A DNA stretch of 64,000 nt from Pseudomonas frederiksbergensis (GTDB lineage Bacteria; Pseudomonadota; Gammaproteobacteria; Pseudomonadales; Pseudomonadaceae): positions 372,001 through 436,000 of the forward strand of contig NZ_MOBR01000009.1 in assembly GCF_003732705.1 (NCBI RefSeq). Direction: 5' to 3'. Of the stretch, positions 46,239 to 54,564 are shown in pieces (the first letter of the stretch is position 1; the number at the start of each line of letters is the position of its first letter). The notes below the pieces were generated by a model. That model worked only from the letters and a program-made list of their open reading frames with translations. It was not told the origin of the DNA and did no database searches. The translations under genes and the position numbers were made by a program.

Positions 46239-46490
46239 GGTTGGCGCCTCATCATCATTTTTAGAATTAACGGATCGTTAGTTGCTAGCAATGCTGAGAC
46301 TGGCGGGTGGCGCACAGGAGATGCCCCGAACGCTGCGGGCGAGGAAGTCACCGTAGATCAATTGAAACCCAAAACTCTTCATTGTCGACCCAAGGCTCTT
46401 GCGGGCGAGGCTTCTGCTGCCAGAAGACGTTTATTATTGTATGCGTAAACCGATTCTACACAGCGTAAAACGGTTTGTCCGCCTTCTGTA

Positions 46491-47435
46491 TCAAATCCCC
46501 TTTTTCGAGGCCGGCGCAAGCGGTTTGTTGCACAGGTAAATTCCCGTCAGAATCAGCCCGCCACCCAGGCACATGGCCAGCGTCAGTTGCTCGCCCAACA
46601 GCAACGCCCCGAGGATGACCGCGGTCAGCGGATTCAGGGCGATGAACACGCCGGAACGGGTTGCGCCGATTTTGCGGATGCCGTCGTAGTAGCCGATGTA
46701 GGCCAGTGCCGAGCCGAGCACGCCCAGGTACATCAGGCTCATCCATTGTTGCGGCCCCAGGCTGAGCAGCGCTTCAACACTCAATTCTCCGCGTACCGCG
46801 CTGGTCAGCCAGAGCATCGCCGTGCCCAACAGGATCGAATACGTCACCGTCTGCACCGGCCCCAACGTCTGATTCAGCTCCTTGGAAAACAGCGAGTAAA
46901 CGCCCCAACTCAACACGCAGCCGAAAATCAGCAGATCGCCAATCCACGCATCAGCGTTGGCCGCCAGCAATTGTGGGTTGCGGCTGACGATCACCAGCCC
47001 TGCCCCGGCGATGCAGATCGCGATCCCCGCGACTTTCGTCCGGCTCAAGCGCTCCTTGAACAACAGCCACGACGCCAGGCCAATCACCGCCGGGTTCAAC
47101 GCCACGATCAACGATGCCCGGGAGGCATTGATGTAATGCAGTCCATAAAAGAAGCACAGGTTGTAGAAGAAAATCCCGAAGAACCCCAGTAACGCCAATT
47201 GCAGCCATTGCCGCAGGCTTGGCCGGACTAACGTCACGCGGGCCAACGCCACAAACAACAGCAACGCCAGGCTGGCGAGCAAGAACCGCAGGCTGGCGGC
47301 AAACAACGGGCTCAGGCTGTCGGCCAAAAACCGCCCGGCCACAAAAGTCCCGCCCCAAATCATCGTCACCGCCGCCAGCTTCAGGTAAACCGGTACATCC
47401 GACGGTTTTGTCAGGCTTTGTTCATAGCTATTCAT
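46491..47435 (-). CDS. EamA family DMT transporter
   Basis: A 314-residue inner-membrane protein with two EamA repeats (about residues 17-145 and 160-300; ten spans), including GGTFVAGRFLADSLSPLFAA and ALNPLTAVILGALLLGEQLT. It is a drug/metabolite exporter-like protein without assignable substrate. It diverges from a LysR gene with a 69-bp spacer, so LysR control is likely. Confidence 0.87.
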   Translation of the reverse strand: MNSYEQSLTKPSDVPVYLKLAAVTMIWGGTFVAGRFLADSLSPLFAASLRFLLASLALLLFVALARVTLVRPSLRQWLQLALLGFFGIFFYNLCFFYGLHYINASRASLIVALNPAVIGLASWLLFKERLSRTKVAGIAICIAGAGLVIVSRNPQLLAANADAWIGDLLIFGCVLSWGVYSLFSKELNQTLGPVQTVTYSILLGTAMLWLTSAVRGELSVEALLSLGPQQWMSLMYLGVLGSALAYIGYYDGIRKIGATRSGVFIALNPLTAVILGALLLGEQLTLAMCLGGGLILTGIYLCNKPLAPASKKGI

Positions 47436-47490
47436 AAGTCACCAGAAGAACGGATGACGTATCATCGGACTAATGCCTGATCATCGTAAA

Positions 47491-47506
47491 ATGAGTAAAC
47501 ACTCAT
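47491..47506. promoter_or_regulatory. Palindrome over the LysR start codon
   Basis: ATGAGT-AAAC-ACTCAT is a perfect 6-bp inverted repeat whose right arm includes the first two bases of the LysR ATG. A direct repeat ATCATCG occurs at 47461-47467 and 47480-47486 in the same spacer. These are candidate autoregulatory LysR sites for the divergent LysR and EamA genes. Confidence 0.4.
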
Positions 47507-48377
47507 GACCCTGACTCAACTGGAAATCTTCTCCCTGGTGGCCGAACTGCGCGGCTTCACCGCGGCCGCCCATCGTCTGGGCATTTCGCAATCGGCTGTT
47601 TCCCACGCGCTGAAATCGCTGGAACAGGAGTTGGGCGTTGAACTGCTGCGCCGCCATCAGTCTCAGGTCGAACTCAGCGATATCGGTCAGCAACTACTGT
47701 TGCGCGCCCGGGCGATGCTCGGGCTGGCCAACACGTTGCGCCAGGAAGCTGCCGATGCCCGAGGGATGAAACGCGGGACGCTGCGCATTGGTTCGTTCGG
47801 TCCGACCTCTTCGATCAAGTTGCTACCGAAGATCCTGGAAAGCTACCGTGCGGCTCATCCTGGTATCGAAGTGCACATTGACGAAGGCCCTGACCGCCAG
47901 GTGATTCAGTGGTTGGAAGAGCGGCGCATCGATGTGGGTTTCGTGGTGCTGCCCGAGGAGCGATTCGACACGTTTGCGCTGATCGAGGACCAGATGGTGG
48001 CGCTGTTGCCTGTCGATCATCCGCTGACTGCACACGATAGCTTGAGCTTGCAAGACCTGTGTCACGATCCTTTCGTGCTGACTGAGGCCGGTTCTTCGGA
48101 ACTGGTTTCCCGACTGTTCAGTGCAGCCAGGCTGACGCCGAACATCCGCTATCGCTGCTCGCAGCTGCTCAGCACCTTGGACACTGTGGGCCGTGGCGCG
48201 GCCCTGACCGTCGTTGCCGAAAGCTCATTGCCGGCGGACCACGACCGCCGCTATGTGCAAAGACCGCTGTCGCCCCCCATCAAACGGCAGGTCGGGTTGG
48301 CCGTGCTGGATCAGCGCCAGTCATCCCCGGCAACGCTGGCGTTTATCGAACTGGCCTCCAAACTAAGCTATCGCTGA
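47505..48377 (+). CDS. LysR family transcriptional regulator
   Basis: A 290-residue LysR regulator. The N-terminal HTH is clear (TLTQLEIFSLVAELRGFTAA, AAHRLGISQSAVSHALKSLE), followed by a periplasmic-binding-like effector domain from about residue 90 (GTLRIGSFGPTSSIKLLPKI). It is divergent from the EamA transporter and probably controls it. Effector unknown. It is followed 62 bp later by the CSS-EAL gene on the same strand. Confidence 0.9.
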   Translation: MTLTQLEIFSLVAELRGFTAAAHRLGISQSAVSHALKSLEQELGVELLRRHQSQVELSDIGQQLLLRARAMLGLANTLRQEAADARGMKRGTLRIGSFGPTSSIKLLPKILESYRAAHPGIEVHIDEGPDRQVIQWLEERRIDVGFVVLPEERFDTFALIEDQMVALLPVDHPLTAHDSLSLQDLCHDPFVLTEAGSSELVSRLFSAARLTPNIRYRCSQLLSTLDTVGRGAALTVVAESSLPADHDRRYVQRPLSPPIKRQVGLAVLDQRQSSPATLAFIELASKLSYR

Positions 48378-48439
48378 GCGGCATAAGCCCGAATGGCCAT
48401 CTATCATGGCCATTGACTGAACTCTTTTTGGTTTCGCAA

Positions 48440-49975
48440 ATGCCACTGACCGTCAAATCCCGCCGCAAGCGCAGCACCCGGATTGCTGTGACTATTTTGA
48501 GTGGGGTGCTCCCGGTTCTGTTGGGCGTCGCCATTCTTTATGTGCAAGCCGGACGCGTACTGAAACAAAGTACCGAACAAACCGCCGACGAAGCCTTGCG
48601 TCAATTCAATCTGATGCTCGACAACACCGCCGAGGCCGCGCGGGTATTGCTGCCCCTGGCCGGCGACAGTTGCAACGACACCAAACTGGCGTTGCGCGAA
48701 CAGGTAACCCGCCGGCCCTTTGTGCGGTCGACCAATCTGGTCTGGGACAACAACATCTATTGCAGCTCGTTGTTCGGTGATTATCAGGAGAAGGTCAACC
48801 CCAGTAACTACACCCGGGGCCAGTTATGGTTGATGAGCGGCAATCCGGTAACGCCCAACACCGCGTTGCTGGTGTACCGCCTCAGCGATGGAAAAAAGGG
48901 CGCGCTGAGCACCCTCGACGGTTATCACTTGAGTAACGTACTGCGGCTGATCGGCCGTCAAACTTCGTTGTTGCTACAAGTGGGCAACAATTGGTTATCC
49001 GCCGACGGCAAAGTCCACGACAGCGCCCTGCCCGTTTTGCCGGTGGCGCAAAGCACGCGCGTTTCCGAGCAATATGCGTTCACCGTGGCCGCCGGATTCC
49101 CCGAAGGCGAAACCTGGCGCTACATGAGTCGCGAATACCCTCCGTTGTTCAGTCTGTTGATCTTTTTTGGCGGGGTGTCGGGCTTGATCGGGCACATCCT
49201 GCAAAAACGCGCCTCATCCCCCAGCGTTGAACTGCAACGTGCACTGGAGGCCGGAGAGTTCATTCCGTATTTTCAGCCCGTGGTGCATGGCGACACTAAA
49301 AAGTGGAGCGGCGCCGAGGTGTTGATGCGCTGGAATCATCCCAAGGAAGGTCTGGTACGCCCGGACCTGTTCATCCCGTTTGCCGAGCACTCAGGGCTGA
49401 TCGTGCCGATGACCCGCTCATTGATGCAGCAGACCGCTGCGTTGCTGGCGCCAGTATCGGCCTCGTTTGGCGAGCCGTTTCATATCGGGATCAATATCAC
49501 CGCCAGCCACTGCCAGGACCTGGAACTGGTTGAAGATTGCCGCGAATTTCTCAGGGCCTTCGCGCCTGGCAGCGTGAGCCTGGTGCTGGAGTTGACCGAG
49601 CGCGAACTGATCGAACCCACGGCCATCACTCACCAATTGTTCGAGCAGCTTCACGGATTGGGCGTGATGATCGCGATTGATGACTTCGGCACCGGCCATT
49701 CGAGCCTGGGGTATCTGCGCCAATTCAATGTGGACTTTCTGAAAATCGATCAGAGTTTTGTCGCCATGATCGGTGCTGACGCCCTCTCCCGGCACATTCT
49801 GGACAGCATCATCGAACTTTCGGCCAAGCTGGACTTGGGAATTGTTGCCGAAGGTGTAGAAACCGAGGAGCAAAGCGATTACCTGACCGCCCACCACGTG
49901 AACTTCCTGCAAGGCTACCTGTTCGGCCGGCCGATGCCTGGCGCGGACTTCATTAATGCATTAAGTCGTCATTAA
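48440..49975 (+). CDS. c-di-GMP phosphodiesterase with CSS sensor and EAL domain
   Basis: A 511-residue membrane protein. Two spans (about residues 14-35 and 233-252) bracket a periplasmic CSS-motif domain whose cysteines are seen in LAGDSCNDTKLAL (about 76) and NNIYCSSLFGDY (about 107). A cytoplasmic EAL domain follows. Its catalytic residues look intact: Glu in GAEVLMRWNHP, Asn in GINITASHC, Glu in LELTERELI, the Asp pair in AIDDFGTGHSS, Lys in FLKIDQSF and Glu in VAEGVETEEQ. CSS-EAL enzymes degrade c-di-GMP under control of periplasmic disulfide redox state. ATG 48440 was chosen; a TTG at 48413 is also in frame and neither has a clear ribosome-binding site. Confidence 0.9.
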   Translation: MPLTVKSRRKRSTRIAVTILSGVLPVLLGVAILYVQAGRVLKQSTEQTADEALRQFNLMLDNTAEAARVLLPLAGDSCNDTKLALREQVTRRPFVRSTNLVWDNNIYCSSLFGDYQEKVNPSNYTRGQLWLMSGNPVTPNTALLVYRLSDGKKGALSTLDGYHLSNVLRLIGRQTSLLLQVGNNWLSADGKVHDSALPVLPVAQSTRVSEQYAFTVAAGFPEGETWRYMSREYPPLFSLLIFFGGVSGLIGHILQKRASSPSVELQRALEAGEFIPYFQPVVHGDTKKWSGAEVLMRWNHPKEGLVRPDLFIPFAEHSGLIVPMTRSLMQQTAALLAPVSASFGEPFHIGINITASHCQDLELVEDCREFLRAFAPGSVSLVLELTERELIEPTAITHQLFEQLHGLGVMIAIDDFGTGHSSLGYLRQFNVDFLKIDQSFVAMIGADALSRHILDSIIELSAKLDLGIVAEGVETEEQSDYLTAHHVNFLQGYLFGRPMPGADFINALSRH

Positions 49976-50199
49976 ACGGCGCTGCCGATAACAAAAACCC
50001 GCACCAAATTGAATCAAAAGACTGCTGCTGTTACATGAAGAAAAAGACATGATTTACTCTTGGGCAATTAACTACTACAATTTTTCTTACCTGTGCAAGA
50101 TTGGCAGGTGAGCCATTATCACCGAGTCGCTACAAGGCTCTTGGCTTATAGCTTTGTTTGCGGTTGGTATCAGCCAAACACACTATTGGAGTAAAGATA

Positions 50200-50565
50200 T
50201 TGTCCAGACTCGCTGAATTTCGTGCAGCTGAAAAGGCCCTTCAAGAACAGCTAAAGCAGCTGGAATCCTTGAAGAACGATGCCGGGCTCAAGAAAGAAAT
50301 CGAATTCGAAGAAAAGCTCCAGGGGCTGATGAAAACCTACGGCAAAAGCCTGCGCGATATCATCGCCATTCTCGATCCGAACCCGGCAAAATCGGGCCTG
50401 CAACAAGCCGCAGCTCCTAAGACCCGCCGCGCCCGCGTGGTCAAGGTCTATCACAACCCGCACACTGGTGAATTGATTGAAACCAAGGGCGGCAACCACC
50501 GTGGTCTGAAAGCCTGGAAGGAACAGTACGGTGCAGCCACCGTCGATTCCTGGCTGCGCGGTTAA
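50200..50565 (+). CDS. mvaU: H-NS-like nucleoid protein, MvaT/MvaU family (TTG start)
   Basis: A 121-residue xenogeneic silencer that binds AT-rich DNA and silences acquired genes. An N-terminal coiled-coil oligomerisation region (LAEFRAAEKALQEQLKQLES, FEEKLQGLMKTYGKSLRDII) is joined by a linker to the C-terminal DNA-binding domain containing the AT-pincer TKGGNH in ELIETKGGNHRGLKAWKEQY. The N terminus resembles MvaU more than MvaT. The start is TTG at 50200: GGAG lies 8 bp upstream and translation gives MSRLAEF, the conserved beginning. The AT-rich 224-bp leader (49976-50199) is much poorer in GC than its surroundings, consistent with autobinding. A terminator follows directly. Confidence 0.92.
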   Translation: MSRLAEFRAAEKALQEQLKQLESLKNDAGLKKEIEFEEKLQGLMKTYGKSLRDIIAILDPNPAKSGLQQAAAPKTRRARVVKVYHNPHTGELIETKGGNHRGLKAWKEQYGAATVDSWLRG

Positions 50566-50579
50566 CCCTTCGCGGCTAC

Positions 50580-50610
50580 AAAAAAGCCCTGCTAATGCAG
50601 GGCTTTTTCA
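50580..50610 (+). terminator. Rho-independent terminator of mvaU
   Basis: AAAAGCCCTGC-TAAT-GCAGGGCTTTT is an 11-bp perfect stem with a four-base loop followed by a T run, 15 bp after the mvaU stop codon. Confidence 0.9.
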
Positions 50611-50780
50611 TGGACGTTATCTAAAAAATGCAACGATAGTCGCCGATAAAGTTGGAAATGCCTTGTAATGAGGTCCCGCCCCCTGAGCACACTCGGTACT
50701 TGCCGTCTTACTTTGGGCTTAATCCTTTTGGGTATCTAACAACGCGAACCTTGCAAAATCCACGACCCTCAACTCTCCAT

Positions 50781-51305
50781 CTAAAGTTTCAAGCTGTTAC
50801 GGGCCGCCTCTATTTCGTCCTGACTTGCCTTATAAACCTCGGCCTGCCCGGCGTAGGAAAGAACATAAGCCTTGTCCGCCTGTACGGCGGCGACCAATGT
50901 TTGAGAGAGCACGTGTCGGCCGTTCTGGGTGACCGTGCACGTGGTTTCAAGTGCCGACAGTTGACTCAATGTGGCCGGGTGAATCTTGTTGCAGACACTT
51001 TGATACCCACCCTGGAAAAAATCTTTCTGCACCGACTTGCGCATCTCCAGCAACACGCCCTGCAAGTTCACCTGATGGCCGCTTTCCACTGGGGTCATGG
51101 TCAATTCCATCACCAGCACCTGATTGCCATCGGCGTCGTTTTTCACCGCGCGTTGCCGGGACACTTGCGGCGCGGCTTCATTTGGCGCGACGACTTCCAC
51201 CTCCCAGCCGTTTGGCCAGGTGATGCTCGGGGTATCTGCCTGAACCGCCGTGGCCAGTGCAAACAAACCCAGGAAAACGAATAGCGATGCAAACGGTCGG
51301 ATCAT
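50781..51305 (-). CDS. Periplasmic protein of DUF4946 type
   Basis: A 174-residue secreted protein with a signal peptide ending TAVQA (about residue 24), then SITWPNGWEVE and a conserved core (VKNDADGNQVLVMELTMTPV, QVNLQGVLLEMRKSVQKDFF, QGGYQSVC) with two cysteines (QSVCNK and ETTCTV) that could form a disulfide. These features fit the Pseudomonas DUF4946 family, which has no known function. Start is ATG 51305 (a GTG at 51317 is also in frame). It is divergent from gloA. The 215 bp downstream of mvaU hold a terminator and no further gene. Confidence 0.7.
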   Translation of the reverse strand: MIRPFASLFVFLGLFALATAVQADTPSITWPNGWEVEVVAPNEAAPQVSRQRAVKNDADGNQVLVMELTMTPVESGHQVNLQGVLLEMRKSVQKDFFQGGYQSVCNKIHPATLSQLSALETTCTVTQNGRHVLSQTLVAAVQADKAYVLSYAGQAEVYKASQDEIEAARNSLKL

Positions 51306-51450
51306 TAGGAGAGGCACTCACAAATTGAACCACAAAGTCTGAGCCTCACCCGGCCGCCAGGCAATAGCCGGGCGTTTTGGTTTGGCGATGTCGGGACGCT
51401 TGCGTATCATTGCGACCATTCGCCAGCCCCACTTATTTTCCGGAGGGCCC

Positions 51451-51972
51451 ATGAGCCTGCACGAATTGAACACCTTCCCCGGCGTCACCGCCGCACCTGA
51501 CACCGCGACCCAAAAGTTCGTCTTCAACCACACCATGCTGCGGGTCAAGGACATCACCAAGTCCCTGGATTTCTACACGCGCATCCTCGGTTTCTCACTG
51601 GTTGAAAAGCGCGACTTTCCGGAAGCCGAGTTCAGCCTGTACTTCCTGGCGCTGGTGGATAAAAGCCAGATCCCGGCCGATGCTGCGGCGCGTACCGAGT
51701 GGATGAAATCGATCCCCGGCATTCTGGAGCTGACCCACAACCACGGCACCGAAAACGATCCAGAGTTCGCCTACCACAACGGCAACACCGACCCGCGCGG
51801 TTTCGGTCATATCTGCATTTCGGTACCGGACATCCGTGCTGCGTGCGAACGTTTCGAAGCCTTGGGCTGTGATTTCCAGAAGCGCTTGAACGATGGCCGC
51901 ATGAAGAGCCTGGCGTTCATCAAGGACCCGGATGCTTACTGGGTCGAAATCATCCAGCCTGCGCCAATGTAA
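51451..51972 (+). CDS. gloA: Lactoylglutathione lyase (glyoxalase I)
   Basis: A 173-residue glyoxalase I that isomerises the methylglyoxal-glutathione adduct to S-lactoylglutathione. Metal ligands appear in FNHTMLRVKD (His), ILELTHNHGTEND (Glu), GFGHICISVPD (His) and DAYWVEIIQP (Glu). The longer, zinc-type architecture (about 173 residues with the 20-residue N-terminal extension) is typical of Pseudomonas GloA1/A3. CGGAGGG precedes the ATG by 3 bp. Confidence 0.93.
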   Translation: MSLHELNTFPGVTAAPDTATQKFVFNHTMLRVKDITKSLDFYTRILGFSLVEKRDFPEAEFSLYFLALVDKSQIPADAAARTEWMKSIPGILELTHNHGTENDPEFAYHNGNTDPRGFGHICISVPDIRAACERFEALGCDFQKRLNDGRMKSLAFIKDPDAYWVEIIQPAPM

Positions 51973-51987
51973 AAACACACCACCGCC

Positions 51988-52095
51988 GATCGTTCCCACG
52001 CTCCGCGTGGTAATGCCTCCTGTGACGCTCCGCGTCACGCTTTTGGGACGCAGAGCGTCCCGGGCTGCATTCCCACGCAGAGCGTGGGAACGATC
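51988..52095. repeat. Double-palindrome repeat, copy 9
   Basis: GATCGTTCCCACGCTCCGCG outer arm, inner GTGACGCTCCGCGTCAC arm and a right arm ending GTGGGAACGATC. It lies between gloA and the ahpF terminator. Confidence 0.9.
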
Positions 52096-52105
52096 AGTGC
52101 CTGGC

Positions 52106-52140
52106 ATAAAAAAACCCCATGATCACTCATGGGGTTTTGT
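52106..52140. terminator. Bidirectional rho-independent terminator (gloA / ahpF)
   Basis: AAAACCCCATGA-TCAC-TCATGGGGTTTT is a 12-bp perfect stem preceded by A residues and followed by T residues, between convergent gloA and ahpF. Confidence 0.88.
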
Positions 52141-52157
52141 GTTTTCAGCGCTGGCGA

Positions 52158-53723
52158 TTAAGCCGGGGCCGAGGTGCGGATCAGGTGATCGAATGCGCTC
52201 AGGGAAGCCTTGGCGCCCTCGCCCACCGCAATCACGATCTGCTTGTACGGCACGGTAGTCACGTCACCGGCGGCAAACACACCTGGCAGCGAAGTTTCGC
52301 CACGGGCATCGACTATGATCTCGCCGCGCGGTGACAACTCAACGGTGCCTTTGAGCCAATCGGTGTTCGGCAACAGACCGATCTGCACAAAGATCCCTTC
52401 CAGCTCGACCGTGGTGAACTCACCCGAATCGCGGTCCTTGTAGACGAGCCCGGTCACTTTCTGCCCATCACCCTTCACTTCGCTGGTCAGCGCGCTGGTG
52501 ATGACGTTGACGTTCGGCAGGCTGTACAACTTGCGTTGCAGTACGGCATCGGCGCGCAGCTTGCTGTCGAACTCCAGCAACGTGACATGGCTGACGATGC
52601 CGGCCAGGTCGATGGCTGCTTCGACGCCGGAGTTACCGCCGCCGATCACCGCCACGCGCTTGCCTTTAAACAACGGACCATCGCAGTGCGGGCAGAAACA
52701 CACGCCCTTGGCTTTATATTGCTGCTCGCCCGGTACACCCATTTCGCGCCAGCGCGCACCGGTGGCGAGGATCAGTGCCTTGGTTTTCAGGCTGGCACCG
52801 CTTTCGAAGCGCACTTCGTGCAACTCGCCAGGGTTTTTCGCCGGGATCAGGGCCGTGGCCCGTTGCAGGTTCATGATGTCGACGTCGTACTGTTTGACGT
52901 GTTCTTCCAGGGCGCTGGCCAGTTTCGGCCCTTCGGTTTCCTGCACGGAGATGAAGTTTTCGATGGCCATGGTGTCCAGCACCTGCCCACCAAAACGCTC
53001 CGCGGCCACACCAGTACGAATGCCTTTGCGGGCAGCGTAGATCGCCGCCGATGCACCGGCCGGGCCGCCGCCAACGATCAATACGTCAAAGGCTTCTTTG
53101 GCGCTGATCTTTTCGGCCTGAAGCTCGGCACCACTGGTGTCGATCTTGGCGAGGATTTCTTCCACGCCCATGCGGCCCTGGCCAAAGATCTCGCCGTTCA
53201 GGTAAACACTCGGCACGGCCATGATCTGGCGTTTGTCGACTTCAGCCTGGAACAGTGCGCCGTCGATGGCGACGTGACGGATATTCGGGTTGAGCACCGC
53301 CATCAGGTTCAGCGCCTGGACCACGTCCGGGCAGTTCTGGCAGGACAGCGAGAAGTACGTCTCGAAGCTGAACTCGCCTTTGAGCGAGCGGATCTGTTCG
53401 ATCACTTCGACACTGGCTTTCGACGGGTGACCGCCGACTTGCAGCAAGGCCAGCACCAAAGAGGTGAATTCGTGGCCCATGGGGATGCCGGCGAAACGCA
53501 GGCTGATGTCGGCACCCGGGCGGTTGATCGAGAACGATGGCTTGCGTGCATCATCACCGTTATCGAGCAAAGTAATTTGAGTGGAAAGACTGGCAACGTC
53601 TTTCAGCAGTTCAAGCATTTCCTGGGATTTCGCACCGTCGTCGAGGGAGGCAACGATCTCGATCGGTTGGGTGACCCGTTCCAGGTACGATTTCAACTGG
53701 GCTTTAAGATTGGCGTCCAACAT
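52158..53723 (-). CDS. ahpF: Alkyl hydroperoxide reductase subunit F
   Basis: A 521-residue flavoprotein disulfide reductase that uses NAD(P)H to reduce AhpC. The N-terminal thioredoxin-like domain has its CQNC centre at about residues 128-131. The thioredoxin-reductase-like part has the FAD motif [18 protein letters not shown] (about 216-233), the second redox centre CPHC in CFCPHCDGP, the NAD(P)H motif [17 protein letters not shown] and the FAD motif GVFAAGDVT. It lies downstream of ahpC, but a terminator separates them, so read-through or a separate promoter is needed. Confidence 0.95.
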   Translation of the reverse strand: MLDANLKAQLKSYLERVTQPIEIVASLDDGAKSQEMLELLKDVASLSTQITLLDNGDDARKPSFSINRPGADISLRFAGIPMGHEFTSLVLALLQVGGHPSKASVEVIEQIRSLKGEFSFETYFSLSCQNCPDVVQALNLMAVLNPNIRHVAIDGALFQAEVDKRQIMAVPSVYLNGEIFGQGRMGVEEILAKIDTSGAELQAEKISAKEAFDVLIVGGGPAGASAAIYAARKGIRTGVAAERFGGQVLDTMAIENFISVQETEGPKLASALEEHVKQYDVDIMNLQRATALIPAKNPGELHEVRFESGASLKTKALILATGARWREMGVPGEQQYKAKGVCFCPHCDGPLFKGKRVAVIGGGNSGVEAAIDLAGIVSHVTLLEFDSKLRADAVLQRKLYSLPNVNVITSALTSEVKGDGQKVTGLVYKDRDSGEFTTVELEGIFVQIGLLPNTDWLKGTVELSPRGEIIVDARGETSLPGVFAAGDVTTVPYKQIVIAVGEGAKASLSAFDHLIRTSAPA

Positions 53724-53754
53724 ACGGGCGATTTCCTTTACTTTATTTGAGGCG

Positions 53755-53793
53755 AAAAAAAACGCCCGAGCGAATCTCGCCCGGGCGTTTTTA
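53755..53793 (-). terminator. Terminator/attenuator between ahpC and ahpF
   Basis: AACGCCCG with inner GCGA on one side and TCGC with CGGGCGTT on the other form a long GC stem; on the minus strand it is followed by a run of T. It sits downstream of ahpC and upstream of ahpF and would limit ahpF expression relative to ahpC. Confidence 0.82.
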
Positions 53794-53854
53794 TTGGGCG
53801 GTTGCAGCTTACTGAGGTGCGGAAACCCGCCCTGATGTTGCTTTTGTCACAGAC

Positions 53855-54418
53855 TTAGATCTTGCCGACCAGGTCCAGGGACGGAGCCAAAGTGGCCTCG
53901 CCTTCTTTCCACTTGGCTGGGCAGACTTCGCCCGGGTGAGCAGCGACATACTGAGCAGCCTTGATTTTGCGCAGCAGCTCGGAAGCGTCACGACCCACAC
54001 CGCCGTCGTTCAGTTCAACGATTTTGATCTGGCCTTCTGGGTTGATCACGAAGGTGCCACGGTCAGCCAGGCCAACTTCTTCGATCAGCACGTCGAAGTT
54101 GCGGGAGATGGCGTGGGTCGGGTCGCCGATCATGGTGTATTCGATTTTGCCGATGGCTGGCGAAGTGTTGTGCCAGGCAGCGTGTGCAAAGTGGGTGTCA
54201 GTGGAAACGCTGTAGATTTCGACGCCCAGTTTCTGGAATGCGGCGTAGTTGTCAGCCAGGTCTTCCAGTTCGGTTGGGCAAACGAAGGTGAAGTCGGCTG
54301 GGTAGAAGAACACGACCGACCATTTGCCTTTCAGGTCAGCGTGCGACACTTGTACGAAGTCGCCATTTTTGTAAGCGGTAGCTTTGAACGGTTTTACTTG
54401 GCTGTTGATGATAGGCAT
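53855..54418 (-). CDS. ahpC: Alkyl hydroperoxide reductase subunit C (peroxiredoxin)
   Basis: A 187-residue typical 2-Cys peroxiredoxin that reduces hydrogen peroxide and organic peroxides. The peroxidatic Cys47 is in [14 protein letters not shown] and the resolving Cys in [14 protein letters not shown] (about residue 165). GAGAGT precedes the ATG at 54418 ([13 protein letters not shown]). It is encoded before ahpF and next to gor, forming an oxidative-stress neighbourhood. The upstream 146 bp hold an inverted repeat (54534-54556). Confidence 0.96.
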   Translation of the reverse strand: MPIINSQVKPFKATAYKNGDFVQVSHADLKGKWSVVFFYPADFTFVCPTELEDLADNYAAFQKLGVEIYSVSTDTHFAHAAWHNTSPAIGKIEYTMIGDPTHAISRNFDVLIEEVGLADRGTFVINPEGQIKIVELNDGGVGRDASELLRKIKAAQYVAAHPGEVCPAKWKEGEATLAPSLDLVGKI

Positions 54419-54533
54419 CGGTGACTCTCCGTCAGGGTTGAAAAGTTTGGGTTGAAAAGTTGATGTGGTGAATCCTACCCACTCGATTGCCGCATGGCTC
54501 ATTGGCAAAGCTCATGCTGCTCATTGGTTTTCG

Positions 54534-54556
54534 CTATTAGCCGACAGTATTAATAG
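54534..54556. promoter_or_regulatory. Inverted repeat upstream of ahpC
   Basis: CTATTA and TAATAG, perfect complements, are spaced by 11 bp between the recombinase stop and the ahpC start. CTAT/ATAG pieces recall OxyR half-sites, but the spacing does not match the classic OxyR pattern, so it may be a regulatory site or simply a weak recombinase terminator. Confidence 0.3.
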
Positions 54557-54564
54557 AAGAAAAC

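Noticed and set aside
2041..52095. Insertion sequences
   Set aside because: The repeats have no transposase and are too short; they resemble REP-type non-autonomous elements instead.
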